A stretch of DNA of 64,000 nt from contig JAZRPG010000041.1 of NCBI GenBank assembly GCA_045649105.1, positions 1 through 64,000 on the forward strand. The letters run 5' to 3'. The notes below the pieces were generated by a model that searched no databases, had not been told where the DNA came from, and saw nothing but the letters and a program-made list of their open reading frames with translations. Made by a program: the position numbers and the translations under genes. Of the stretch, positions 50,187 through 58,345 are shown in pieces (position 1 is the first letter of the stretch; each line of letters starts with the position of its first letter). The stretch comes from JAZRPG01 sp045649105 (lineage in GTDB: Bacteria; Bacillota; Clostridia; Oscillospirales; JAAYXM01).

Positions 50187-51215
50187 ATGAATTTGATATT
50201 TGAAAGAAAACTTCCCATACCGAAAGAGATTAAAGAGATGTGTCCGTTATCACCGGACTTAAGTAGAATAATCAAAGAAAGAGAAAAGGAAATTGCGGAT
50301 ATCTTCACAGGAAAGAGCAATAAGCTCATCCTTATAATCGGCCCCTGCTCCGCCGATAACGAAGACAGCGTCATAGATTATATTACAAGGCTTAGGCGCG
50401 TGCAGGAAAAGGTTTCTGATAAAATCTTTATCATTCCGCGAATTTACACGAACAAGCCGCGGACAACAGGCGACGGCTACAAGGGCATGCTTCATCAGCC
50501 CAATCCTACCGAAAAGCCTGATATGCTAAAGGGCATTATGATGATTCGTGATTTGCATATAAGAGCAATCAAGGAAACAGGCTTTTCATGTGCAGACGAG
50601 ATGCTCTACCCTGAAAATTACAGGTATCTGGATGACATTTTAGCCTATGTTGCAATCGGTGCAAGAAGCGTCGAAAATCAGCAGCACAGATTAACGGCAA
50701 GCGGAATCTCCATCCCTGTCGGAATGAAGAATCCCACAAGCGGAGATTTATCCGTTATGATGAACGCAATAAAGGCAGCTCAGCACAAGCATACATTCAT
50801 ATACCGCGGCTGGGAAGTACATTCTCAGGGAAACCCATTGTCACACGCGATTCTTCGCGGATATGTAAACAAGCACGGTCAGTCGCTTCCGAACTACCAT
50901 TACGAAGACCTTGAACTTCTGTGCAAGTTATACAGCGAATCAGGCCTTGAAAACCCGGGCGTAATCATCGATACAAACCACTCAAATTCAGGAAAGCAAG
51001 CACTTCAGCAAATGCGCATCGCAAAGGATGTTATGCACAGCACAAGACACGACAGCGCCATCAAGAAGCTTGTAAAAGGCTTTATGATTGAAAGCTATAT
51101 CGAAGACGGCGCTCAAAAAATCGGCGAGTGTATCTACGGTAAATCCATAACGGACCCGTGCCTTGGCTGGGAAAAGAGCGAAAAGCTTATTTTCGATTTA
51201 GCGGAATTAGTCTAA
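50187..51215 (+). CDS. aroF: 3-deoxy-7-phosphoheptulonate synthase (AroF/G/H type)
   Basis: This 342-residue class I-alpha DAHP synthase condenses phosphoenolpyruvate and erythrose 4-phosphate in the first step to chorismate. 'IIGPCSADNEDSVIDYITRL', 'RIYTNKPRTTGDGYKGMLHQ', 'GARSVENQQHRLTASGISIP' and 'GVIIDTNHSNSGKQ' are conserved. In E. coli the three isozymes sense Phe, Tyr or Trp; which one this resembles in feedback cannot be read here. It is the first structural gene after the attenuator, with AAGGAG upstream. Confidence 0.93.
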   Translation: MNLIFERKLPIPKEIKEMCPLSPDLSRIIKEREKEIADIFTGKSNKLILIIGPCSADNEDSVIDYITRLRRVQEKVSDKIFIIPRIYTNKPRTTGDGYKGMLHQPNPTEKPDMLKGIMMIRDLHIRAIKETGFSCADEMLYPENYRYLDDILAYVAIGARSVENQQHRLTASGISIPVGMKNPTSGDLSVMMNAIKAAQHKHTFIYRGWEVHSQGNPLSHAILRGYVNKHGQSLPNYHYEDLELLCKLYSESGLENPGVIIDTNHSNSGKQALQQMRIAKDVMHSTRHDSAIKKLVKGFMIESYIEDGAQKIGECIYGKSITDPCLGWEKSEKLIFDLAELV

Positions 51216-51232
51216 GGAAAGGAAAAAGACAA

Positions 51233-52069
51233 ATGAAAATAGGAATTATAGGACTCGGACTTATCGGCGGCTCCATGGCAAAAGCAATAAGACTTAATAC
51301 TGACCATTATGTTTTAGGAATGGATATTGACCGAAAGATAGTAACAAAAGCAAAAATCATAGAGGCAATAAATGAGGAGCTTACGGAGGAAAACATCGGC
51401 GAATGCGATATGCTTATCCTGGCACTATACCCCGATGCAACTGTCAATACGGTCAAAAAATACGCCCATCTGATTAAAAAGGGCGCATACCTTATTGATT
51501 GCGGCGGTGTTAAAGAAAAGGTATGTGACAATATCCCTGAAATCGCAAGAGAAAACGGATTTATATTTGTCGGCGGGCATCCCATGGCAGGTATTGAGAA
51601 AATTGGCTTTAAGTACTCAAATGCCGAGATTTTTACAGAAGCATCCATGATTTTAACACCCGATGATAATGTAAAGGTTGAGGACCTTGTCAATATAAAA
51701 ATATTCTTCCTCTCAATAGGTTTCGGCAAAATAACGGTGAAAACGGCAAAGGACCATGACAGAATAATCGCTTATACCTCTCAGCTTGCCCATGTACTCT
51801 CAAACGCTTATGTAAAAAGCGAAACAGCAAAGGAGCATAGGGGCTTATCGGCAGGAAGCTTTAAGGACCTGACAAGAGTTGCGTATCTTAACGAAACAAT
51901 GTGGACCGAGCTGTTTTTTGAAAACAAAAACAATCTTATTTCTGAGCTTGACACGCTTATAAATAACCTTGGCGAATACAAGTCCGCACTTGAAAAAAAT
52001 GACGAAGACAAACTGAAGGAACTTCTCAGAATCGGAAGAGAAACAAAAGAGGCGCTTGACAATGAATAG
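51233..52069 (+). CDS. tyrA: Prephenate dehydrogenase
   Basis: A 278-residue monofunctional TyrA that oxidises prephenate to 4-hydroxyphenylpyruvate for tyrosine. The NAD site is 'IGIIGLGLIGGSMAKAIR'. 'GGHPMAGIEKIGFKYSNAEI' with the catalytic histidine, and 'SQLAHVLSNAY', are characteristic. There is no chorismate mutase or ACT domain. An ATG with AAGGAAAGG upstream is 18 bases after the DAHP synthase stop; the longer frame overlapping that gene is rejected. It overlaps aroB by 8 bases. Confidence 0.93.
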   Translation: MKIGIIGLGLIGGSMAKAIRLNTDHYVLGMDIDRKIVTKAKIIEAINEELTEENIGECDMLILALYPDATVNTVKKYAHLIKKGAYLIDCGGVKEKVCDNIPEIARENGFIFVGGHPMAGIEKIGFKYSNAEIFTEASMILTPDDNVKVEDLVNIKIFFLSIGFGKITVKTAKDHDRIIAYTSQLAHVLSNAYVKSETAKEHRGLSAGSFKDLTRVAYLNETMWTELFFENKNNLISELDTLINNLGEYKSALEKNDEDKLKELLRIGRETKEALDNE

Positions 52070-53114
52070 AAAAGTTACGGTCAGCGGTGTCACAAAGCCT
52101 TACGACATCATTATAGGAAATAATATTCTAAACATACTCCCCGATAAAATAAAAGAGCTTACAGGGGCAAAAAACGTCGTTATCATAACTGATGATAATG
52201 TTGACAGGCTGTACTCCGAGAAGCTTTTAAGCATAGTAAATGATGCAGGGTTTAATACTCTTAAATTTGTATTCCCTCACGGAGAGAATCACAAGACAAT
52301 GGAAACAGTCCATGACATATTGGAGTTTATGGCAGAAAACAACATAACCCGCTCCGACCTGATTATTGCCCTCGGCGGAGGTATTGTCGGAGATGTGACG
52401 GGATATGCGGCGGCATCATATCTCCGCGGAACAGCTTTCATTCAGGTCCCCACCACCTTCCTGGCTGCCATAGACTCATCTGTCGGAGGCAAAACGGGAG
52501 TGAACTTAAAATCAGGAAAAAATCTTGCAGGCGCGTTTTATCAGCCACGACTCGTCGTTTGTGACACTGACACCTTTAAAACACTGCCGAAAGAAAACTT
52601 TAAGGAAGGCGTTTGTGAAGCAATAAAGTACGGTGTAATTTGTGATAAGGAACTGTTTGATTTGCTTTCAAAAAACGAACGCACAGATATAGAGAGCGTT
52701 ATAGAAAGATGCGTCTCCATCAAGGCCGAAATTGTAGCAGCGGATGAATTTGACACAGGCAAAAGACAGCTTCTGAATTTCGGGCACACAATCGGCCACG
52801 CAATCGAAAAGGCAACAGACTTTAAAATTTCTCACGGAATTGCAGTCGGAATCGGAATGGCGCTTATTTCCAAAATCAGCGATTGCCTGGGGTGGTCGAA
52901 GGAAGACACGCACTCCCCGATTATGAAATGTCTTAAAAACAACGACATTCCGACAGACACCGATGTTAAAACCGATGCGCTTCTGTCTGCCATGCTAAAG
53001 GATAAAAAGAGAAACGGAGACGCAATAAACCTTGTTGTCCCCGAAAAAATCGGGGCTTGTGTGCTTAAAAGCATACATATTGCCGAGCTTGAGGAAGTGT
53101 TAAAATGCAGGTGA
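52062..53114 (+). CDS. aroB: 3-dehydroquinate synthase
   Basis: AroB (350 residues) converts DAHP to 3-dehydroquinate using NAD and a metal. 'LGGGIVGDVTGYAAASYLRG', 'QVPTTFLAAIDSSVGGKTGV', 'GVCEAIKYGVICD' and the metal ligands in 'LNFGHTIGHAIEKA' and 'SHGIAVGIGM' are present. Its start overlaps the tyrA stop, and its stop overlaps the aroA start by 10 bases. Confidence 0.97.
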   Translation: MNRKVTVSGVTKPYDIIIGNNILNILPDKIKELTGAKNVVIITDDNVDRLYSEKLLSIVNDAGFNTLKFVFPHGENHKTMETVHDILEFMAENNITRSDLIIALGGGIVGDVTGYAAASYLRGTAFIQVPTTFLAAIDSSVGGKTGVNLKSGKNLAGAFYQPRLVVCDTDTFKTLPKENFKEGVCEAIKYGVICDKELFDLLSKNERTDIESVIERCVSIKAEIVAADEFDTGKRQLLNFGHTIGHAIEKATDFKISHGIAVGIGMALISKISDCLGWSKEDTHSPIMKCLKNNDIPTDTDVKTDALLSAMLKDKKRNGDAINLVVPEKIGACVLKSIHIAELEEVLKCR

Positions 53115-54361
53115 AAATAAAACCCGTAAATCCATTCGGCGAAGTTTCCGCCATCAGCTCAAAATCAGATGCGCACAGAGCAATCATCTGCTCTGCACTC
53201 TCTGATGACAAAACCTCAATACACATATCGCATATATCAAAAGACATTGAGGCGACTTTAAACTGCATAAGAAAAATGGGTGCGGATTTTTCAAAAAACG
53301 GCAATTTATATGAAATAACACCTGTTCAAACCCCCGTTTTAAACCCCGTTCTGGATTGTAACGAGAGCGGCTCGACACTGAGATTCTTATTCCCTGTTTT
53401 GTCGGCACTCGGTTGCGGCGCTACATTTATCGGCTCAGGCAGACTTCCCGAGCGGCCGATGGAGCTTATCGTTGATTTATTAAAGGAGCACGGAAACAGC
53501 TTTTCGTCAACCGGGCTTCCCATAACCGTATCGGGAAAAACTACCGCAGGGACATTTGACATCGCAGGAAATGTAAGCTCACAGTTTATATCCGGGCTTT
53601 TATTTGCACTTCCCCTGCTTCGAAAAAAAAGCGTTATAAGACTCACATCAAAGCTTCAGTCATCAGCTTATGTCAACATGACGGTTGACACTTTAAAAAA
53701 CTTCGGAGTAAATATCACGCAAACCGAGAACGGGTTTATTGTAAATGCAACCGATAATTACACATCGCCAAAAAAATATATTGTTGAAGGCGATTGGTCG
53801 AATGCGGCATTTTTTATGGTTATGGGCGCCCTCGGCGGTAATGTCACAATAAAAAACCTTAATTTAAACTCTCATCAGAGCGACAAAATGATTCTGGACG
53901 CGTTATCTCTTGCAGGAGTGGATTTCAGTCTTTCCGATAACCTGATTACAGTTTCAAAAAGCGAAATAAAGCCTTTTGATTTTGATGTGTCAGAGTGTCC
54001 CGACCTGTTCCCCGTTTTGTCTGTTTTAGCCTGCAGAGCAAAAGGCAAATCAACTCTTTATAACGCAGAGCGGTTAAGGATAAAGGAAAGCGACAGAATC
54101 AAAACAACCAAAGAGCTTATATTAAATCTCGGCGGAAATGCGGAGGAAACCGACGACAGCTTAATCATATACGGAAACGGGAAATTAAGCGGCGGGCAGG
54201 CAGAAAGCCATAACGACCACAGAATTGCAATGTCGGCATTTACCGCAAGTGTGATTTGCGAAAACGATATTATTCTCAAAAATGCGGAAGCGGTAGACAA
54301 ATCCTATCCGACATTTATGGAGGATTTCAGTAAAATCGGAGGTGCTTTTGATGTCATCTGA
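53105..54361 (+). CDS. aroA: 5-enolpyruvylshikimate-3-phosphate synthase
   Basis: AroA (418 residues) joins shikimate 3-phosphate with phosphoenolpyruvate. Landmarks are 'AISSKSDAHRAIICSAL', 'NESGSTLRFLFPVLSALG', 'QFISGLLFALPLL', 'RLRIKESDRIKTT' and 'NDHRIAMSAFTASVI'. The length is normal. It overlaps both neighbours by about 10 bases, so aroB, aroA and aroC are translationally linked. Confidence 0.96.
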   Translation: MQVKIKPVNPFGEVSAISSKSDAHRAIICSALSDDKTSIHISHISKDIEATLNCIRKMGADFSKNGNLYEITPVQTPVLNPVLDCNESGSTLRFLFPVLSALGCGATFIGSGRLPERPMELIVDLLKEHGNSFSSTGLPITVSGKTTAGTFDIAGNVSSQFISGLLFALPLLRKKSVIRLTSKLQSSAYVNMTVDTLKNFGVNITQTENGFIVNATDNYTSPKKYIVEGDWSNAAFFMVMGALGGNVTIKNLNLNSHQSDKMILDALSLAGVDFSLSDNLITVSKSEIKPFDFDVSECPDLFPVLSVLACRAKGKSTLYNAERLRIKESDRIKTTKELILNLGGNAEETDDSLIIYGNGKLSGGQAESHNDHRIAMSAFTASVICENDIILKNAEAVDKSYPTFMEDFSKIGGAFDVI

Positions 54362-55418
54362 AACAGGAAAAAAAATAAAAGTCAGTATTTTCGGCGAATC
54401 CCACGGCAGTGCTGTCGGCGCTGTAGCAGATAACCTGCCTGCAGGAGAATATATTGATTTAAACGAGCTGCAGCGCTTCCTAAAGCGCCGTCAGGGCGGA
54501 AACAACAAATACTCCACGCCGAGAAAAGAAGCCGATATCCCCGAAATTGTATCCGGAATCAAGGATAATATAACAACAGGCGCTCCCCTGTGCCTTATTA
54601 TCAGAAACGAAAATACCCGCTCAAAGGATTATGAAACGGACATTCCGAGACCCGGACATGCAGATTTTACCGCTCATACAAAATACAACGGCTTCTGCGA
54701 TTTAAGAGGCGGCGGGCATTTTTCAGGCAGACTGACCGCACCGATTTGTGCAGTCGGCGGAATATTGATGCAAATATTAAAAAGGCGCGGCATTGATATA
54801 GTTGCGCATTTGTCATCAGTCGGCAATATTTTTGACGATAGAATAAACAATCTTGCGCTTGATGAAAATCAGCTGAGCAAGATAAAGAGTTCCTGCTTCC
54901 CCGTCCTTTCAGATGCTGCAGGTGAAAAAATGCAGGATTTGATTATGAGCGTTAAGGACGAAGGAAATTCCGTCGGCGGATGCGTTGAATGCGGAATATA
55001 CGGCCTTGATGCAGGCATCGGAAACCCGATGTTTGACGGGCTGGAAAATGCAATAGCTTCTGCTGTTTTCGGCATTGGCGGCGTAAAGGGCATCGAATTC
55101 GGACTCGGGTTTGAGGCTGCTAAAATTAAAGGCTCGGAAAACAATGATGAGTTTTATATGGACGGAGGTTCGGTAAAGACAAAAACCAACAACCACGGCG
55201 GAATCCTTGGAGGCATAACAACGGGAATGCCCGTCGTATTTAACGTTGCATTCAAGCCCACTCCTTCAATTTCGCTCAACCAGCAAAGTGTGAGCTTTTC
55301 AAAAAAAGAAAATGTTAATTTATCAGTAAAAGGCAGACATGACCCCTGCATTGCAGTTCGCGCAGTGCCTTGCATCGAGGCCATATCTGCAATAGCTGTA
55401 TCGGACTTTTTACTGTAG
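54351..55418 (+). CDS. aroC: Chorismate synthase
   Basis: AroC (355 residues) makes chorismate with reduced FMN. 'VSIFGESHGSAVGAVADNLP', 'RRQGGNNKYSTPRKEADIPE', 'RPGHADFTAHTKYNGFCDLR' with 'GGGHFSGRLTAPICAVG', and 'GRHDPCIAVRAVPCIEA' are diagnostic. The ATG at 54351 with GGAGGTG six bases upstream is the start; the GTG at 54342 is part of that site. Confidence 0.97.
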   Translation: MSSETGKKIKVSIFGESHGSAVGAVADNLPAGEYIDLNELQRFLKRRQGGNNKYSTPRKEADIPEIVSGIKDNITTGAPLCLIIRNENTRSKDYETDIPRPGHADFTAHTKYNGFCDLRGGGHFSGRLTAPICAVGGILMQILKRRGIDIVAHLSSVGNIFDDRINNLALDENQLSKIKSSCFPVLSDAAGEKMQDLIMSVKDEGNSVGGCVECGIYGLDAGIGNPMFDGLENAIASAVFGIGGVKGIEFGLGFEAAKIKGSENNDEFYMDGGSVKTKTNNHGGILGGITTGMPVVFNVAFKPTPSISLNQQSVSFSKKENVNLSVKGRHDPCIAVRAVPCIEAISAIAVSDFLL

Positions 55419-55429
55419 AGGTGGTAAAA

Positions 55430-56572
55430 ATGGGTTTAGATGAATTACGAAATGAAATAGACGCAATAGATGATGAAATTCTAAATCTTTTCTTAAAAAG
55501 AATGGAGAAGGCATCACAAGTCGCAGATTACAAAAAAGAAAACAAGCTTTCCACCTTGCAAAAAGGCAGAGAAAGAGAAATCCTCAAACGAGTGAGCGAA
55601 AAGTCAGGAAGCGAAATGGCGGAATACTCCCGGATGCTTTTTTCGCACCTGATGGACTTAAGCAAAAATTATCAGAACAAAAGAAACGCCGACTCCTACG
55701 GAGAGCTTTCCGAAAAAATAAAAAATGCACTCAGCAATACTCCGAAAATTTTTCCGCACTCAGGTACCGTTGCGTGTCAGGGCATTGAGGGTGCATATTC
55801 ACAGATTGCGTGCGACAGGCTTTTTAAAGACTCCGACATTCAGTACGTCAAAACATTTGAGGATGTTTTTAAAAAAGTGGAGGACGGAACCTGCAGTTAT
55901 GGAATTTTGCCTATTGAAAATTCAATCCACGGGACTGTAATTGCCGTTTATGACCTTATGAAAAACTATAATTTTCATATCATTAAAAGCATCAAACTAA
56001 AGATTAACCATGCTCTCATGGCAAACAAAGGTACAAAGCTTTCGGATATTCGGGAAATTGTTTCCCACGAGCAGGCAATCGGACAATGCTCGGAATTCTT
56101 AAAGGAGTATCCCGACATAAAGATAACCGTTTGTGAAAATACCGCAGTTGCCGCAAAGCTTGTTGCAGACTCGAAAAGACACGATATCGCTGCCATTTCT
56201 TCTCCCGATTGTGCAGAGAATTACGGACTTTTTGTTCTTGATGATAAAATCGCAAACTCCGACAGTAACTTCACAAGGTTTATCTGTATCACAAAGGAGC
56301 TCTTGATTTATCCCGGTGCCGACAGGATAAGCATTATAATGAACCTGCCGCACACTCCGGGCTCACTGAACAGCATTCTTTCAAAATTCGCAACGGCAGG
56401 ACTTAACCTGACAAAGCTTGAATCAAGACCGCTTGCAGGAAGGGATTTTGAGTTTTCCTTCTATTTTGATTTGGAAGCATCAATATATGCAGAGGAAACA
56501 CTCAGCATCTTAGATGAGCTTGCATCAGGAAACAATAACCTGATTTTCCTCGGAAGCTATCTGCAGTCTTAA
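55430..56572 (+). CDS. pheA: Bifunctional chorismate mutase/prephenate dehydratase
   Basis: This 380-residue P-protein turns chorismate into phenylpyruvate. The chorismate mutase domain (about 1-90) starts 'MGLDELRNEIDAIDDEILNL'. The dehydratase domain (about 105-285) has 'GIEGAYSQIACDRLF', 'ILPIENSIHGTVIAVYDLM' and 'NFTRFICI' with the catalytic Thr. The ACT domain (about 295-375, 'MNLPHTPGSLNSILSKFATA', 'LESRPLAG') predicts feedback inhibition by Phe. Enzyme feedback plus the Phe leader would control the pathway at two levels. Confidence 0.96.
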   Translation: MGLDELRNEIDAIDDEILNLFLKRMEKASQVADYKKENKLSTLQKGREREILKRVSEKSGSEMAEYSRMLFSHLMDLSKNYQNKRNADSYGELSEKIKNALSNTPKIFPHSGTVACQGIEGAYSQIACDRLFKDSDIQYVKTFEDVFKKVEDGTCSYGILPIENSIHGTVIAVYDLMKNYNFHIIKSIKLKINHALMANKGTKLSDIREIVSHEQAIGQCSEFLKEYPDIKITVCENTAVAAKLVADSKRHDIAAISSPDCAENYGLFVLDDKIANSDSNFTRFICITKELLIYPGADRISIIMNLPHTPGSLNSILSKFATAGLNLTKLESRPLAGRDFEFSFYFDLEASIYAEETLSILDELASGNNNLIFLGSYLQS

Positions 56573-56604
56573 GACAAAAAACAAAACGCACATAAGCGCA
56601 ATAA

Positions 56605-56634
56605 TCCCCTATCACTCTCCCCTGCGATAAGGGA
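56605..56634 (+). other. Hairpin in the pheA-aroEK gap
   Basis: TCCCCTATC and GATAAGGGA pair with one mismatch around a 12-base loop, 32 bases after pheA. There is no T-tract, so it is more likely an RNA processing or stability element than a terminator. The 116-base gap is the only sizeable one inside the operon. Confidence 0.35.
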
Positions 56635-56688
56635 AAATTTCAGTCTGATATTTAGCTGTTGCAGGGCGGCGGAACGGAATTTATAAGT

Positions 56689-57927
56689 ATGAAATACGGA
56701 TGCATAGGTGAGCATTTAACACACAGCTTTTCAAAGGAAATACATAACAGTCTTGCGGATTACGATTATGTACTAAAGGAAATTCCGAGGGAAAATCTCA
56801 GTGAATTTCTGACTGGCCGCGATTTTAAGGCTGTTAATGTAACAATTCCTTACAAAGAAGCTGTCATTCCATATCTTTATTATACAGACGATGCCGCAAA
56901 GGAGATTGGCGCAGTAAATACCGTTGTAAACAAAGACGGTAAGCTTTACGGATATAATACTGACTTTTACGGAATGAGAATGCTGTTATCCCACGCAGGA
57001 ATCACCCTTAAGGACAAAAAAGTTGCAATCTTAGGCACAGGCGGCACTTCAAAAACTGCCGCAGCTGTTGCAAAATCACTTTCAGCAAAAGAAATTCTCA
57101 TCGTTTCAAGAGCCAAAAAGGACGGCACGATAACATACGAGGAATTATATGAAAATAACAAGGATTCGGATATTATTATAAACACAACGCCGCTCGGCAT
57201 GTTTCCGGACATTTTTACAAAGCCGGTTGATATACAAAAATTCACAAACCTCTCAGGCGTGATTGATGCAGTGTACAATCCTCTTAAAACCGGACTCATC
57301 TGTGATGCAAAAAAACTCGGAATAAAAGCAGAGGGTGGCCTTTATATGCTTGTGGCTCAGGCAGTTCTGGCATCAGAGATATTTACAGAAAAAAAATACG
57401 AAAAAGGAACGCTTGATGCAATCTTTAAGAAACTGAAAAAGGAAAAAGAAAACATTGTCCTAATCGGGATGCCTTCATCAGGCAAAAGCACGACAGGAAA
57501 AGAAATTGCAAAAAGGCTCGCCCGCAAATTCTACGATACTGACGAGCTCATAGAAAACGAAACAGGCAGAAAAATATCTGAAATTATCGCTGCAGCGGGC
57601 GAAGAATCATTCAGAAGCGCAGAAAAAGACACCGTATGCGAGGTATCAAAGAAAACAGGGGTTGTTATCGCTACAGGCGGCGGTGTTGTACTGAAAGAAG
57701 AAAATGTAAGAGCACTGTCACAAAACGGCAGAATATATTTTTTGGACAGACCTGTTGAATTACTTCTGCCGACAAAGGACAGGCCCCTCACAAGCACAAA
57801 GGAAGCTCTGCTTCAAAAATTCAGCGAAAGATACAGTATTTATGAACAGTCGGCAGATGTCAAAATTGATGCATCAGGCGATGTGGATACGGTTTCAAAT
57901 GCGGTAACAAAAGATTTCAAAGAATAA
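56689..57927 (+). CDS. aroE/aroK: Shikimate dehydrogenase-shikimate kinase fusion
   Basis: A 412-residue two-domain enzyme. Residues 1-245 are shikimate dehydrogenase: catalytic Lys56 in 'NVTIPYKEAV', Asp92 in 'YNTDFYG', the NADP loop 'LGTGGTSKTAA' and 'YNPLKTGLICDAKK'. Residues 254-412 are shikimate kinase: Walker A 'GMPSSGKSTTG' (260-270), 'YDTDELIE', 'ATGGGVV' and the lid 'DRPLTS'. It therefore catalyses two successive steps, 3-dehydroshikimate to shikimate to shikimate 3-phosphate. I chose the ATG at 56689 after CGGAACGGAA. It is the last gene of the operon. Confidence 0.94.
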   Translation: MKYGCIGEHLTHSFSKEIHNSLADYDYVLKEIPRENLSEFLTGRDFKAVNVTIPYKEAVIPYLYYTDDAAKEIGAVNTVVNKDGKLYGYNTDFYGMRMLLSHAGITLKDKKVAILGTGGTSKTAAAVAKSLSAKEILIVSRAKKDGTITYEELYENNKDSDIIINTTPLGMFPDIFTKPVDIQKFTNLSGVIDAVYNPLKTGLICDAKKLGIKAEGGLYMLVAQAVLASEIFTEKKYEKGTLDAIFKKLKKEKENIVLIGMPSSGKSTTGKEIAKRLARKFYDTDELIENETGRKISEIIAAAGEESFRSAEKDTVCEVSKKTGVVIATGGGVVLKEENVRALSQNGRIYFLDRPVELLLPTKDRPLTSTKEALLQKFSERYSIYEQSADVKIDASGDVDTVSNAVTKDFKE

Positions 57928-57961
57928 CTCCGCACTTTTTAAAATTTTTTTCTAAAAGTAC

Positions 57962-57991
57962 TTGACAAAACAAAAGACAAAGGAATATAAT
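57962..57991 (+). promoter_or_regulatory. Promoter of the T-box-controlled gene
   Basis: TTGACA (57962-57967), 18 bases, TATAAT (57986-57991). It starts 34 bases after the aroE-aroK stop. No terminator is evident between them, so some readthrough from the aro operon may also enter the T-box. Confidence 0.8.
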
Positions 57992-58009
57992 ATAATACAA
58001 ATTTGAATA

Positions 58010-58287
58010 TCACAAAAAACGACTATGATGAGGACGGTCGGATTGCAAAACCTTGAGAGAGTTGCCGGTTGGTGCGAGGCAATGGCAGAGCTTTCCAATG
58101 ACTTATCACCTCTGAGTCGGAGGACCGAAAAGCTATGGCTTAGTAGACTCCTTCCGTAATGCTGCGTAAAAGCAAAGGGCTTGTCAGAGCTCGGTAAGTG
58201 ACGGAAATTTATGAATTTTCGTAATTTGAGTGGTACCGCGGGTTATTATAACTCGTCTCAAAGTTATCTTTGAGGCGAGTTTTTTGT
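58010..58287 (+). promoter_or_regulatory. T-box riboswitch, specifier read as AUC (Ile)
   Basis: Stem I closes with GACT/AGTC (58021-58024, 58115-58118) and GAGG/CCTC (58030-58033, 58109-58112), with a kink-turn-like TGATG between. The distal part has AGAGAG and GGTGCGAGG, as in other T-boxes. Counting back from CCTC, the specifier is ATC (58105-58107) followed by the usual purine. The T-box sequence GAGTGGTACCGCGGG holds the UGGU bulge (58231-58234) that pairs with the ACCA end of uncharged tRNA. The rest of this 418-base gap is the promoter and the terminator. Confidence 0.88.
58250..58287 (+). terminator. T-box terminator
   Basis: ACTCGTCTCAAAG and CTTTGAGGCGAGT pair over 13 bases around TTAT and are followed by TTTTTT. 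The segment CTCAAA (58257-58262) can instead pair with TTTGAG (58225-58230) in the antiterminator that holds the T-box bulge. Confidence 0.88.
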
Positions 58288-58345
58288 TTTATTCAAATTC
58301 GTAACCAAATGCTGAATTTGTCAAAACCGGAAAGGAGACAAAACA

